From contig JABCRI010001090.1 of NCBI GenBank assembly GCA_015143295.1, positions 1-64,000 on the forward strand: a DNA stretch of 64,000 nucleotides, written 5' to 3'. Origin of the DNA: Tetracentron sinense. Lineage: Eukaryota > Streptophyta > Magnoliopsida > Trochodendrales > Trochodendraceae. The notes beneath the pieces were generated by a model. The model saw only the letters and a program-made list of their open reading frames with translations, was not told the DNA's origin and did no database searches. Made by a program: the position numbers and the translations under genes. Below, piece after piece: positions 43,516-55,071 of the stretch (position 1 is its first letter; each line of letters starts with the position of its first letter).

Positions 43516-43789
43516 CGATGCCGTTGGGGTTGGCCAAAACCAAAATTTCATTGAAATTTCAAAGCCTTGATTTGGAGACGTTCTCCGGCATTACCCTCCT
43601 ATCACAAATGTTCCAAATGGCCACATTTACTCTCTTCTCCCTTAGACATCGCAATAGACACTTTACACCATCATCAAATAAATGTCATTCTGATTCTTTC
43701 CCTACTCTTCTTGTTCGTCTCCATCATAGCTGGACACTGCGATTCTTTTGATAACTGCAAGTGCATCACAACTTTGGAGGAGAGACACT

Positions 43790-44206
43790 GCAGTTTATTT
43801 TCCAACTCTTCCTATTCAACTCAATTCTAACGGAAAACAATGATTCTTATGAGTTGTGCAACTGCATCCTATCTTTGGAGGTAATTTCAGTAAATAACAT
43901 CATAAGTTGTTCTCAGATCTGAAATTGTTTGCTTATTTTCATTCATACATTAAGCAACACCTTGATATTATGGTTCTAAAATTTGATCCCATTATAAGTT
44001 CTCAGATCTGAGTTCCTTGGTATGCATGCTTCTTTATTCGACTCCATTCTAGCAGAGAAACACAGATTCTTTGGAGTTGTGGAATCGCATCCCATCTTTG
44101 GAGGTAATTTCAGTTCTTCCTTCGGTGAATTCATATAATAACATAATAATTTGTTCTCTAATCTGAAATTGTTTGGTTATTTCCATTCATAAGTCAAACA
44201 ATACCC
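43790..44206. repeat. Tandem duplication of about 223 bp
   Basis: CATC(C/T)CATCTTTGGAGG-type wording plus TAATTTCAG at about 43866 recurs at about 44089, and the downstream CTGAAATTGTTTG(C/G)TTATTT recurs likewise. Contains donor-like GGAG/GTAATT; no protein recognised. Confidence 0.6.
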
Positions 44207-44207
44207 T

Positions 44208-46774
44208 TGTAAGCACCCAATTTTTATACCCCACTTTAACCATGGTTAAGTAATTTAATCATGGTTAACTCTAGTCTAATCCTAAGTAAACCCTAATCAA
44301 ACCCTAGGTCAACCCAAGTCTAACCATACGTAAACCATGATTAACCACAGTCTAACCTTAGGTAAACCCTAGTCAAACCCTAGGTCAACCCAAGTCAAAC
44401 CTAGTTAAACCCTAAGTCAACCCAAGTACAAAGAGGGACAGCTGTAAGCACCCAATTTTTACACCCCTCCTTAACCATGGTTAAATAATTAACTATGGTT
44501 AACCTCAATCTAACTCTAGGTAAACCCTAGGTCAACCCAACTCTAACCCTAGGTAAATCATTGTTAACCCTACTCAAACCCTAAGTAAACCCTAGTCAAA
44601 CCCTAGCTAGCCCTAACCTAGAAACCTAAGACTTAAGACATAGGCCCATGTAACCAAACCCAAGGCCCTAGAGCCTAAAATTTGTAGGCAAACAGTCTTG
44701 GGCCCACAAACCCTAGCCAAGCCCTATGAAGGGGTCAGGCCCAAAATTTTGAATTTTTGGGAATGTCGGTAATCTGAGCAATTACGTTGGGTCAGGCCCA
44801 TTTCCAAAAAAAATCAAAAATGGCAGTAGAAACTCTACCGCCGTTATCTTTTCTGCCTTGCAAGGGAATGACGGTACTGGTTCTACCGCCATTCCTGGGT
44901 TTTGCATGTTTGCGAACCTACATGCCTCTTAAGCTCTCCATGCTGCCTCCCATGCCTCTGCTTGACCCCTGAGACTTCCAACAACTCTTGTCCTAATCCC
45001 CCTGGTGTCCCTAACCTCTTAGCTTATAAATTGGCACCTTCCTCAAACCTTAAGACCCATGCCAAACCTCCCTGCAGAAACTCTGTAGAAATCTGAAATC
45101 CCTAGAGGAGCTCCAAACTTCCAAGCCCACTGAGGATTACAAATCCAGAACCTCAGTGCGAGGCAATTCAGGCTACTCTCCCTAGCTGTGCGCCACCACC
45201 GTAGGCTCCATCACCACCCCGAGGAGAATATCAGTAGGGTAGGGTCTTCCCCTACCCCTCATTTTCCCTTGGACATCATTGGTCCCATTCCATGAGACAT
45301 TTACTTTACTACAAATCTAGGGGTAGAGGTCTCCTTGCCTTTGCCATAGGCATGGGGACCCTCTCAAGTGGATAAGAATCCTTATTCTTCTTTTTTTGTA
45401 GCCTTGTATGTATCAAATCCGCCTCCATAACCCTCCCAAGCTCCACAGGTATCCCTAAGCTCATGGGGAACACTCTGTGAGAGTCAGTTCAGCACCAAGG
45501 GATGAAAAATCAAGAATTTAGAAAAAATCAGAATGGCAGTAAACTCAGTACCGCCATTCTGGGCTTCTCCCTTTGTAGCAGTTCTTAAGCCCATATGGAA
45601 GGCCCTTGGTCCACTCTAGGGCCTAGATGGGGGTCCTTAAGACCTTCCTCTACCTTTTCTGATCAGCCCAGAATCCATGAATGACCCTAACCATAGTTAA
45701 AATGCATAAAATGAGAATTGCCTAGAATGTCGGTAAATAGTCTACCGACATTCTGGACTTCTGGGCACAGTAACAAAATGGCCTCCGTGGCCCAATCCAA
45801 ACCATATCAAATGCCTAGACCAAGCTCAGGACTTGCCCTGAAGTCCCCTGAACACCCTCATGGGTCCAGGATCCCCTAAGTATTAGCCCTAACCTCTTCT
45901 CAATCCAACAAAGCCGTTACCAGAAAAACTGGGAATGGCGGTATATAATCCATCGCCATTCCAATTTTGTAAATAATTGGAATTACCGGTGAACTGTATA
46001 CCGCCAATTCCAGCTTCTGTTTATTTGGGCTTTGCACAGGGCCAGACCAGTTAGGAGGCCACTCTAGGCCCTGCCATGCTCTTTGGGTCTACTCCTGACC
46101 AGACTAGAACCTTAACCAGAGTGAAACTTAACCCCAGTTAACTTTTGACCATGGTTAGACCAATCTAACCTTGGGAAAAATATGGAAAATCACATAAACA
46201 TCTAAAAAATGCAAAGGGATCAAAAATCTGATGTTGGACCTTTTAAACCATGGTCAGCAGACCTAACCATGGTTAACTCACCACCTAACTCCTATTACGC
46301 AATCTAGGCCTCCTGGCCCTTGCCTTTGGCCTCCGGGCCCATGCCTTAGCCTCCGGGCTCAATCCCTTGGACTCTGGGCCCAATCCCTTAGCCTCCACCG
46401 CGCCCAAACCTTCAAATCACGCACTTGACCAACCCGGTTAACCAAACCTTAGTCCCCGGACTAAGCCATAGCCACCCTGGTGCACACACACACTCTCCTA
46501 ACCTTGACACGGGCTCATGTGCCATAACTACACTTGATTTGATCTCACCCCATGTGAGTACATAGGCAATCCTACACATGTTCGACCCTAGTTAGGATTT
46601 TTCCCTTCTTGATTTAATATAATCTAAACACTTAGGCATTTGATTAAAATTTTGACATTAATTTGACTTATACGTAGGAAGTAGGTAACCATTGTAAAAT
46701 AGGGATCTTAGGGTGCCTAACACCTTCCCCGGGACTTAATCGAACCTCTTACCTAGACTCTTATGTAGATTGTG
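44208..46774 (+). repeat. LTR-like repeat R, third copy
   Basis: Begins TGTAAGCACCCAATTTTTAT after ACCCT; a second TGTAAGCACCC start at about 44443 indicates an internal 235-bp duplication. It is the inverse orientation of copies A and B. TATA-like CTTATAAATTGG near 45018. Hairpins at about 44817, 44864, 45531, 45724, 45931 and 45978. Right end breaks at about 46774, where an opposite-facing related repeat begins. Confidence 0.65.
45724..45754 (+). repeat. Perfect hairpin with a compensatory change
   Basis: AGAATGTCGGTA, loop, TACCGACATTCT. Other family members have GGCGGTA...TACCGCC. Here both arms changed (G to T on the left, C to A on the right) and pairing is kept. Confidence 0.8.
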
Positions 46775-48302
46775 AGCATGGATTTCGGTAACTACATTTT
46801 TATGTTATGAGTCGCCACTTATTAATTCAGTAGGGATAAATCTCAGGTAATGGATAAGGTCTTGGTTTGCTTAGAGTTCCGAGTAAAAGGTTCGGTTAAG
46901 CTTGGGGAAAGTGTTAGGCACCTCGGCACTTCCGTTTTGAAAATAAGATATATCTGAAAATGATGATTTTAGTCATTAATGATTACTGATAAAGTAATAT
47001 TTGATGTTTTCAAGCTCTTACGCCTTTGATTCTTCTAAAGATTCTACTCTTTGATAATATCTTTGATTCCTACGCCATTGAGGATGATTATAGCCTTTGC
47101 GCTTTTGACGGTTGATTATGACTTTTACGCTGTGGGTTCTGATCATAGGCTCTAACGCCTTCGGATGCTGATTTGGGCTCTAACGCATTTGGATGCTAAT
47201 TTGGGCTCTAATGCCTTTGATGCTGGGCTCTAATGCCTTTAATGCTTATTCGGGCTCTAAATGCCTTTGATGATCAATACGGCTTCAGTGACTCTCTCTG
47301 GCTTTCAATGTCTTTCTAATGATGATGGGCATGGTATGAATTAGTACCTCCCTGTATACCTTTTTGACGACCTATACCAAAAAGAGGATCTGCTTTGTCA
47401 GGGAGAAATGGTATGGATTGTTACCTCCCCATGGGAATGAGTGAAGCAGTTTCCCCTCATTACCTACTCCATTGAAGCATGGTTACTTCCTAGGCTGACA
47501 GTCAGAGAGAAAGCATTGGGGATAGATTTTTTCTCAGTTTCTCTTAAGGCCTGACGGGATGGTTGTCTTCGTCCAACAACTCTGTTTTCCCTATCCGACT
47601 TGAGATGATTACTATTATTATTATTATTTAGAGGAGTGTTACTGTCTGAACACTTATATACCACCTCAAAAGGACAATACACCTTGAAAGTGTATGACCC
47701 GCTTTCATGATGTAATTACCAACCGCTTTGGGGGAGGATGATGAGTTGTGGTTTGGAGGGCTTAGATAGAAGTAGTTAAAGGATGAGTATAGCGAGTACC
47801 GCCTTTAACCTTTGAAGAATATATCTGAAAGCTTTGGTCATGAAAGCTTAAAGGAATAGTGAAAGACGCCTTTCTCTCGACAAAATCCAATATTTTCTCC
47901 CTAAAAAAAGTCAGTTACAAAAATAATTATGATAGTTGTACAAGTTAGTTATGATTTTTGTTGATCACCTATAAATAAAGGTGACCCCCTCCATGTTTTG
48001 ACAAGAATTTCTAGAGGAAAAGAACTTCCATTGTTTTTAAACAGAGAAACAAGTTTTTGAAGAGAGAGAAAGTAAGGGATTTGTCAAGAAAAGTCATCTT
48101 TCACTATTATTCTTCACTGTTCTTTCTTTTCTCCCTCTGAATCACTTTCTTCTTTTCTCCCTTTCTTCCTTGTGATCTGATGTTCTGTTCTCTAAATCAT
48201 TTCTTTCAAAATAACTCAATTTGGAACGGTCTGGATAACAAATTTAGGTCAAATTGAGGTTGCAATGAATCCCATCAAACTCAAATCAAAACCCCCATCT
48301 AC
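46775..48302 (+). repeat. LTR-like fragment facing the other way
   Basis: It starts TTGTGAGCATGGATTTCGG; GAGTCGCCACTTATTAATTC and GGTTCGGTTAAGC match, in direct orientation, the start of repeat R copies A and B, then the sequence differs. Contains about five GGGCTCTAA(C/T)GCCTTTG tandem units (47140-47290). TATA-like CCTATAAATAAAGG (47969) is followed by a leader rich in TTCTTTTCTCCC. Block copy B begins at 48303. No gene recognised; a minus-strand frame near 47464-47682 looks random. Confidence 0.5.
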
Positions 48303-48647
48303 ACACAGATTTAATTTATCTCACACAATTGAACTATTAACTTACCAGTTATATTAAAAAAGACGAGATCTATTTTAAGAGAATTCTTTAAGAACAACTC
48401 ACAATTGTTTGTATACTTTATGCTTGAAAGTTTCAAAAAATCGTTCTCGGTCTTTCTTTACAAAGCTTGAAAACTGAGGAAACTTAAAGGTAAACCATAG
48501 CGAGAGAAAAGACAGTTTTTCCAAGATAAGTAGGCCTGAAATTAAACTCTCTTTTAGGGCTCTTTTAAAGAACCAAGAGGCTCCTTACTAATTTACTATT
48601 TGCATAAAGATTTTGGCGAAACGGCAGTTTAGAATGGTGGCACACTT

Positions 48648-49541
48648 TGTTGTATAAAATAAGTGTGGTCTGGTTATTTTGGGTGTGTTGTGTAAAACTC
48701 AATTTTTTCTTTATGTTTTAGATCCACATCAGAAAGAGAGAAAGTTCTGAAAGGGTTTATAACCTCTAACACTTTCATACTTGGGTAATAGCAAAGGAGT
48801 GGGCTAGGCCCTCGCGCATGTGTGAGGCCCAAGGGGAGGCCAAAGAGGTTTCAATGGGAATTTGGCGAGCCAAACCGGAAACCCTTCATGAGGGTCACGT
48901 CATGTGCGCGATGATCAAAGACACACACACACAAGCACGGTTGGCTGAGCCGGCCCGGGTCGGGTCGTGCGCGTGGGTTGTTGGACCATTTATTTTCTTT
49001 TTTATCTTTTGGCTTTTGGCTTTCTAATATGTTACCATTTTTTTACTGTTATAATATTAAATCATACTATTAAAAATGGTATTAAGAGATTTAATTTCAT
49101 ATTTTGGTTTCAGATCTGAAAAGCTTTCGAAATTATATATAAGTGTATATGTTACTGTAAACAAATCACAACAACAAACAGTTCTCTCTAAAAACTTTTC
49201 TTATTGTGATTTTTTCGAGTTTGGTACAGTTGAGTTCGTTGTGACCAGAGAAAGGAGAGTGCTCCCTTTTTTCTGGAATAGATTGTTGTATCCTGGGGGT
49301 GCCCACCTATATCCTACGAGCATCACAGGTTGAGGAGAACATGTAGGGGCAAATTTCACCTTATGGTCAGCGTGTCAAAACACTTGCCTCGATCTTCTCT
49401 ACTGATGAGTTGTTGGTGATCTACAAAATTTCTATTGCAGTTTTCAAACATACAGATTCTAGAATTCTTATCTATGGGTCTACTGCTACCTACGAATTGG
49501 TGATTGGTAAATTCTGTCTTATTTGCATACAGATTATAATA
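48648..49541 (+). repeat. Copia B 5' LTR
   Basis: 894 bp, starts TGTTGTATAAAA; the final CA has changed to TA (ATTATAATA). USE decayed (ATCCACATCA after TTTAG), TATAAC retained. Confidence 0.9.
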
Positions 49542-49602
49542 ATCTTAAGGTGAAATCGTATATTACTTTCGTATCTCTAATTCGTATTATATGTACGCGA
49601 GC

Positions 49603-50487
49603 ATGATGTCCAACTCTGAAAAACCAATTCCTTTTAATGGTAATAATTTCAAAAGATGGCAACAAAAGATGATGTTTTATCTTAACACCATGAATATTGC
49701 ATATGTTATTACTGATCTGATATCTTATGAGAATGATTTAGAACCTGCTAGAACACTGGTTAAGGATAAATGGGATCATATGGATTACATGTGTAGGAAT
49801 TACACACTTAATGGTTTAATTCCTCCAATTTATGATGTGTACTGTAAGGTGAAAGTTGCAAAAGATTTATGGGAAATCTTAGAGAAAAAATACGTGATAG
49901 AAGATGTGGGCACTAAAAAATTTGTAATTAGTAGGTATTTTGACAACAAAATGGTGGATGATAAATCTATTATCTCTCAAGTACATGATTTGCAGATCAT
50001 TGTACATGAGATTCTGGAAGAAGGTATGACCATCAGTGATGGTTTTCAAGTAGCTATAGTTACAGTGATAGAAAAATTGCCTCCTTCATGGAAGGAATTC
50101 AAAACTTTGTTAAAACATAAAAGGGAAGAGATGACACTTGAAGATCTTATTGTTCACCTCCAGATAGAGGAGGACAACCGAATTATAGAGAACAAAGAAA
50201 AAGTTGAAGAATTAAATTCAAAGGCGAATTTTATTGAAGGATTATCAAAGAAAAAATCTGATAATAAGGCAAAGGGTAAATCAAATTTTCGCAAGAAAAG
50301 AAATGAGAAGACCAAATTCCAAAAGCAGACTTTTAAGAAAATAACAGGGGATTGTTTTATCTGTGGAAAGTCGGGACATCAAGCAAGGAGTTGTAGATTC
50401 CGAAAATTTGGTAATCCTGACAAGAAAAATCAAGGATCTGTTCAAGCCAATGTAGTAGAGACAGAGTTTTTCTGCAGTAATATCTGA
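49603..50487 (+). CDS. gag: Copia B gag polyprotein, intact frame
   Basis: 294 residues. I start at 49603 (MMSNSEKPIPFNG) because copy A also has this start; an upstream in-frame ATG at 49591 exists only here. The N-terminal two thirds is the Copia gag capsid domain (FKRWQQKMMFYL, KDLWEILEKKY). A Lys-rich stretch follows, then one CCHC zinc knuckle CFICGKSGHQARSC (about residues 250-263) that would bind element RNA. The frame ends CSNI then TGA. Pol resumes in the +1 frame (VISEVNFVNN), because both copies have one extra T in GAGTTTTTC. That is either a shared ancestral mutation or a frameshift site. Product would assemble cytoplasmic particles, but the element has no working pol. Confidence 0.85.
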   Translation: MMSNSEKPIPFNGNNFKRWQQKMMFYLNTMNIAYVITDLISYENDLEPARTLVKDKWDHMDYMCRNYTLNGLIPPIYDVYCKVKVAKDLWEILEKKYVIEDVGTKKFVISRYFDNKMVDDKSIISQVHDLQIIVHEILEEGMTISDGFQVAIVTVIEKLPPSWKEFKTLLKHKREEMTLEDLIVHLQIEEDNRIIENKEKVEELNSKANFIEGLSKKKSDNKAKGKSNFRKKRNEKTKFQKQTFKKITGDCFICGKSGHQARSCRFRKFGNPDKKNQGSVQANVVETEFFCSNI

Positions 50488-50496
50488 AGTTAATTT

Positions 50497-53400
50497 TGTG
50501 AACAATATGAAGAACTAGTGGGTGGACACAGGGGCCACCAAGTATATCTGTGATGACAGGAATGCTTTCTCCTCCTCAGAAATAGTAGGAAATGAAGAAA
50601 AACTCTTTATGAATAATTCTTCAACTTCAGTAATTGCAAGAAAATGATCGATGAATTTGAAATTCACTTATGGGAAAATCCTTAATCTAAAGGATGTCCT
50701 TCATGTTCCAGATGTAAGGAAAAATTTAATCTCTGGCTCAATTTTGAGCAATAAGAGATTTAAGTTGGTGTTTGAAGCAGATAAATTTGTACTCACAATG
50801 AATGAAATTTTTGTTGGGAAAGGCTATACTAGTAAAGGTCTTTTTAAGTTGAATGTAATCGATGAAAAAATGAATAAGACATCTACTTCTTCTGCTTATT
50901 TGATTGATCTCTTAATATGTGACATGATAGATTAAGACATGTAAATGTTAAATCTATAAACAAGTTGATGCTATTAGGATTAATTCCTAAAACATCTATT
51001 GATAAAATATGAAATTTGTGTAGAATCTAAATTTTCTAAGAAACCATTTAAATATATAGAAAGAAATTTTGAACCTCTAGGTTTAATTCATAGTGACTTA
51101 TGTGATCTAAAATATACGGTCACTAAAGGTGGCAAAAAATACTTCATAACATTTATAGATGACTATAGTAGATTTTGTTATGCTTATTTATTAAAGAGCA
51201 AAGATGAAGCTCTAGAAAAATTTAAAATATGGAACTTACAAGTAGAAAAACATATAGGAAATTCTGTTAAAATTCTAAGATTCGATAGGGGTGGTGAATA
51301 TGATTCACACTTATTTTCTGAATAATGTGAAAATAATGGAATAATACATCAAACAACAACTCCATATTCTCCTCAGTCTAATGTAGCTGAAAGAAAAAAT
51401 AGGATTTAAAAAAAAATGATGAATGTCATGCTTATTAGCTCTGGTCTACCATATAATTTGTAGGAGGAAACAATTCTCTCTACTTGTTACATTTTAAATA
51501 AAATACCTTATAAAAATTGTGATAAAACTCCTTATGAGTTATGGCAAAAAATGCGTCCATCATTTAAATATCTTAGAGTATGGGGGTGTTTAGCAAAGGT
51601 TATTTTGCTTACCCCAAAGAGAACTAGAATAGGTCCTAAAACTATTAACTGTGTATTTTTAGGCTATTCTCAAAATAGTAGTGCTTACAGATTTCTAGTA
51701 ATTAAATCAGAAAATAATGGAGTAGATTCAAACTCAATTATTGAGTCTAGAGATGTAGAGTTCTTTGAGAACTGTTCCTTTTAAGGAAAACTCTAAAGGT
51801 GGAGATCCTTTGTTTACGACTAGTTCATCAACAATAAATCAATATATACATTTGGATAATTGAATAGAACCTGTAAGTCATTCTAATACTTCTATAGAAG
51901 AATTAGAACCCAGGAAAAGTAAAAGAGCAAGGAAGGACACAAACTTTGGTCCCGACTTTATTACTTTTTTATTAGAAAATGATCATAATTCCTTTAGAGA
52001 GACCATGTCCTCTTATGAAGCATTATATTGGAAAGAAGCCGTTAATGCTGAAATAGACTCTATTATGGCTAATAAAATTTGGAAATTGGAAGATCTTCTT
52101 CCTGCAAGTAAAACAATTGAATGTAAATAGATATTTAAAAGAAAACTAAAAACTGATGGATCCATAGATAAATTTAAAGCCGATTAGATACTAAGGGTTT
52201 TAAACAAAAAGAATGAATAGATTTCATTAATACTTACTCACCAGTAACTAAAATTACATCCATATGAGTATTGATGTCACTAGCATGTATCTTTAACCTT
52301 GAAATACATCAGATGGATGTTACGACAACATTTTTAAATGGAGATCTTAAAGAAGAAATCTATATGGATCAACCTGAGGGTTTTGTTGTCCAATGTCTAG
52401 AACATAAAGTTTGTAGATTAAAAAAATCCCTTTGTGGCCTAATACAAGCACCTAAACAGTGGCACCAAAAATCTAATAATGTGTTAATGTCAAATGGTTT
52501 TAAAATAAATGAAGCAAACAAGTGTTTGTACTCTAAATATTCCGGTAGAGATTGTGTAATCATCTGTTTATACGTAGATGATATGCTAATTATATGAACA
52601 AATAAAGAAATCATAATTAGCACTAAGAAATTCTTCAGCAAGAATTTTGACATGAAAGATTTAGGAGCAGCAAATGGAATTCTTGGAATTAAAATTCTAA
52701 AAAACTCTGAAGGGATAACTTTATCTCAATCTCACTATATTGAAAAGGTGTTAAAGAAATTTGAGCAATATAATTGCAAACCTGTTAAATCACATTTTGA
52801 TCATAATTGTATGTTGAAAAAACACACAGGAGAGGGTGTATCTCAATTAGAATACTCAAGGGTAATAGGTAGTCTCATGTACATAATAAATTGTACAAGA
52901 CCAGATATAGCTTATAATATAGGGAGACTTAGAAGATATACTTGTAACCCAAGTCAAGCACATTCGGATGTTTTGATCAGAGTATTGAGATCTGGGACAC
53001 ACTTTAGATTATGGTCTAAATTATAAAAAGTATCCTGTTGTATTAGAAGGATACAACGATGCCAATTGGATTTAAGATTCAAATGAAACTAAATCCACGA
53101 GTTGATATGTATTCACTCTTAGAGGTGGCGCAGTGTCATGGAAGTCTACAAAGCAGACCTGCATAGCCCGATCCACTATGGAATCAGAATTTATAGCTTT
53201 GGATAAAGCTGGTGAGGAAGCAGAATGGTTGAGAACATTTTTGGTTGATATACCACTTTGGAGAAAACCAATGCCTGCGATTCTAATACATTGTGATAAC
53301 CAAGCTGCAATAGCTAGAGCTAAGAATGTATCCTACAATGGGAAATCCCGACATATACGTCAAAGGCATAATTCGGTTAAAGAATGACTGAATAAGGGAA

Positions 53401-53522
53401 TTATTGCACTTGATTTTGTAAGGTCAAAAGAAAACTTGGCGGATCCGTTGACCGAAGGACTAGCTAGAGAGCTAGTAATCTGTACATCGAGGGGGACGGG
53501 GCTAAAGCCTATTGATAAATAA
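50497..53522 (+). pseudogene. pol: Copia B pol, multiply disrupted
   Basis: Protease WVDTGATKYIC (preceded by a TAG absent from A), integrase with [13 protein letters not shown] and AERKNR, reverse transcriptase with the intact YVDDMLII box, RNase H with [14 protein letters not shown]. The frame ends PIDK, TAA at 53520-53522. Many stops and shifts, for example TAA in place of TGG/CGA-type codons across 52120-52270. The TGA near 50645 is shared with copy A. Confidence 0.93.
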
Positions 53523-54094
53523 TCACCTACAACAGTAACCCAATTTACTTGATTGGAGATCTCATGAACAATGGGAAAACAAGTTGTTGAGTGATTGTGT
53601 GAGAGCCCTAATATGGAGGATTCTCCTCTCTCATCCCTATGGTGTTGTAGTGCTATATGTAACGAGATGAGGATGAATCTTTAACTTTTAATGTCTTGTA
53701 TAGCTGATTTTTAGTGGGATGAAATGTTACAAGACATCCTTGATAGAGGCACCTATATGAATGTGGAAGTGGGGCCACTTCCTATGAGAATTTAGACTGA
53801 TTCTCCAGAGCGCTCATAAAAAACTGGGATATTGCACATGGCTAATAACATGCACAACTGTTAGAACTCAACTGTATTTTCTTTTTGGGTTACTGTGCGT
53901 GTGACATATTGTTTTAATCTATGAACCAAAGAGCTTGGTTCATGACTCAGTTCACCAATCTCTTCATAGATTCAATATATCAACACTAAGTCAAGGTTCA
54001 AGTCCAAAAGACACATTGTCCTATACATAGTAGCTTCGCCTCTCTTTCTATCCTCATTTCAAATTAATTCAAAATTATGTTTTATGTAGGGGAT

Positions 54095-54993
54095 TGTTGT
54101 ATAAAATAAGTGTGGTGTTGTTATTTTGGGTGTGTTGTGTAAAACTCAATTTTGACTTTATGTTTTAGTCCCACATTGGAAAGAGAGAAAGTTGTGAAAG
54201 GGTTTATAACCTCTAGCACTTTCATACTTGGGTAATAGCAAAGGAGTGAGCTAAGCCCTCGCGCATGTGTGAGGCCCAAGGGGAGGCCAAAGAGGTTTCA
54301 ATGGGAATTTGGCGAGCCAGGCTAAAAACCCTTCATGCGCGACGCGTTGCGGGTCGTGTCTTGTGCGCGATAATCAAAGACACACACATGCGTGACCGGC
54401 CGGGTTGGGTTAGGTCACGCGCGTGGGTTCTTGAACCCTTTTTTTGTTTCTTTTTTATCTTTTGGCTTTTGGGTTTCTAATAAGTTACCGTTTTTTGACT
54501 GTTATAATATTAAATCATACTATTAAAATGGTATTAAGAGATTTAATTTCCTATTTCAGTTTCAGATGTGAAGGGCTTTCGAAATTCTATATAAGTGTAT
54601 ATGTTACTGTAAACAAATCACAGCAACAAACAGTTTTCTCTGAAAAAAATTTCTTATTGTAATTTTTTAGAGTTTGGTACAGTTGAGTTCATTGTGACCA
54701 GAGAATGAGAGTGCTCCCTTCTCTCTAGAATAGATCGTTGTATCCTGATGGTGCCCGCCTTTATCTTACGAGCATCACAGGTTGAGGAGAACCTGTAGGG
54801 GTGAATTTCACCTTAAGGTCTGCGTGTCAAAACACATGTCTCGATCTTCTCTACTGACAAGTTGCTGGTGATCTACAAATTTTCTATTGCAGTTTTCAAA
54901 CATAGAAATTCTGAAATTCAAATTTACGGGTCTACTGCTACCTACGAATTGGTGATTGGTAAATTATGTCTTATTTGCATACAGATTATAACA
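54095..54993 (+). repeat. Copia B 3' LTR
   Basis: 899 bp, TGTTGTATAAAA...ATTATAACA. USE reads GTCCCACATTG; TATAAC 26 bases on. Retains the segment deleted from the 3' LTR of copy A. Confidence 0.93.
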
Positions 54994-55071
54994 CACTTTA
55001 TTAGAAATTAACATTTTATTTTTAATCTAAATATTTTAATGCAGCACGAAAGAGAAACGGAATGGGATAGC

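Larger units (their letters stand above)
48648..54993 (+). mobile_element. Ty1/Copia LTR retrotransposon, copy B
   Basis: 6346 bp, same structure as copy A. Target duplication CACTT on both sides (48643-48647, 54994-54998), identical to copy A and in the same flanking sequence, so both derive from one insertion. Gag is intact; pol is broken. Confidence 0.95.
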
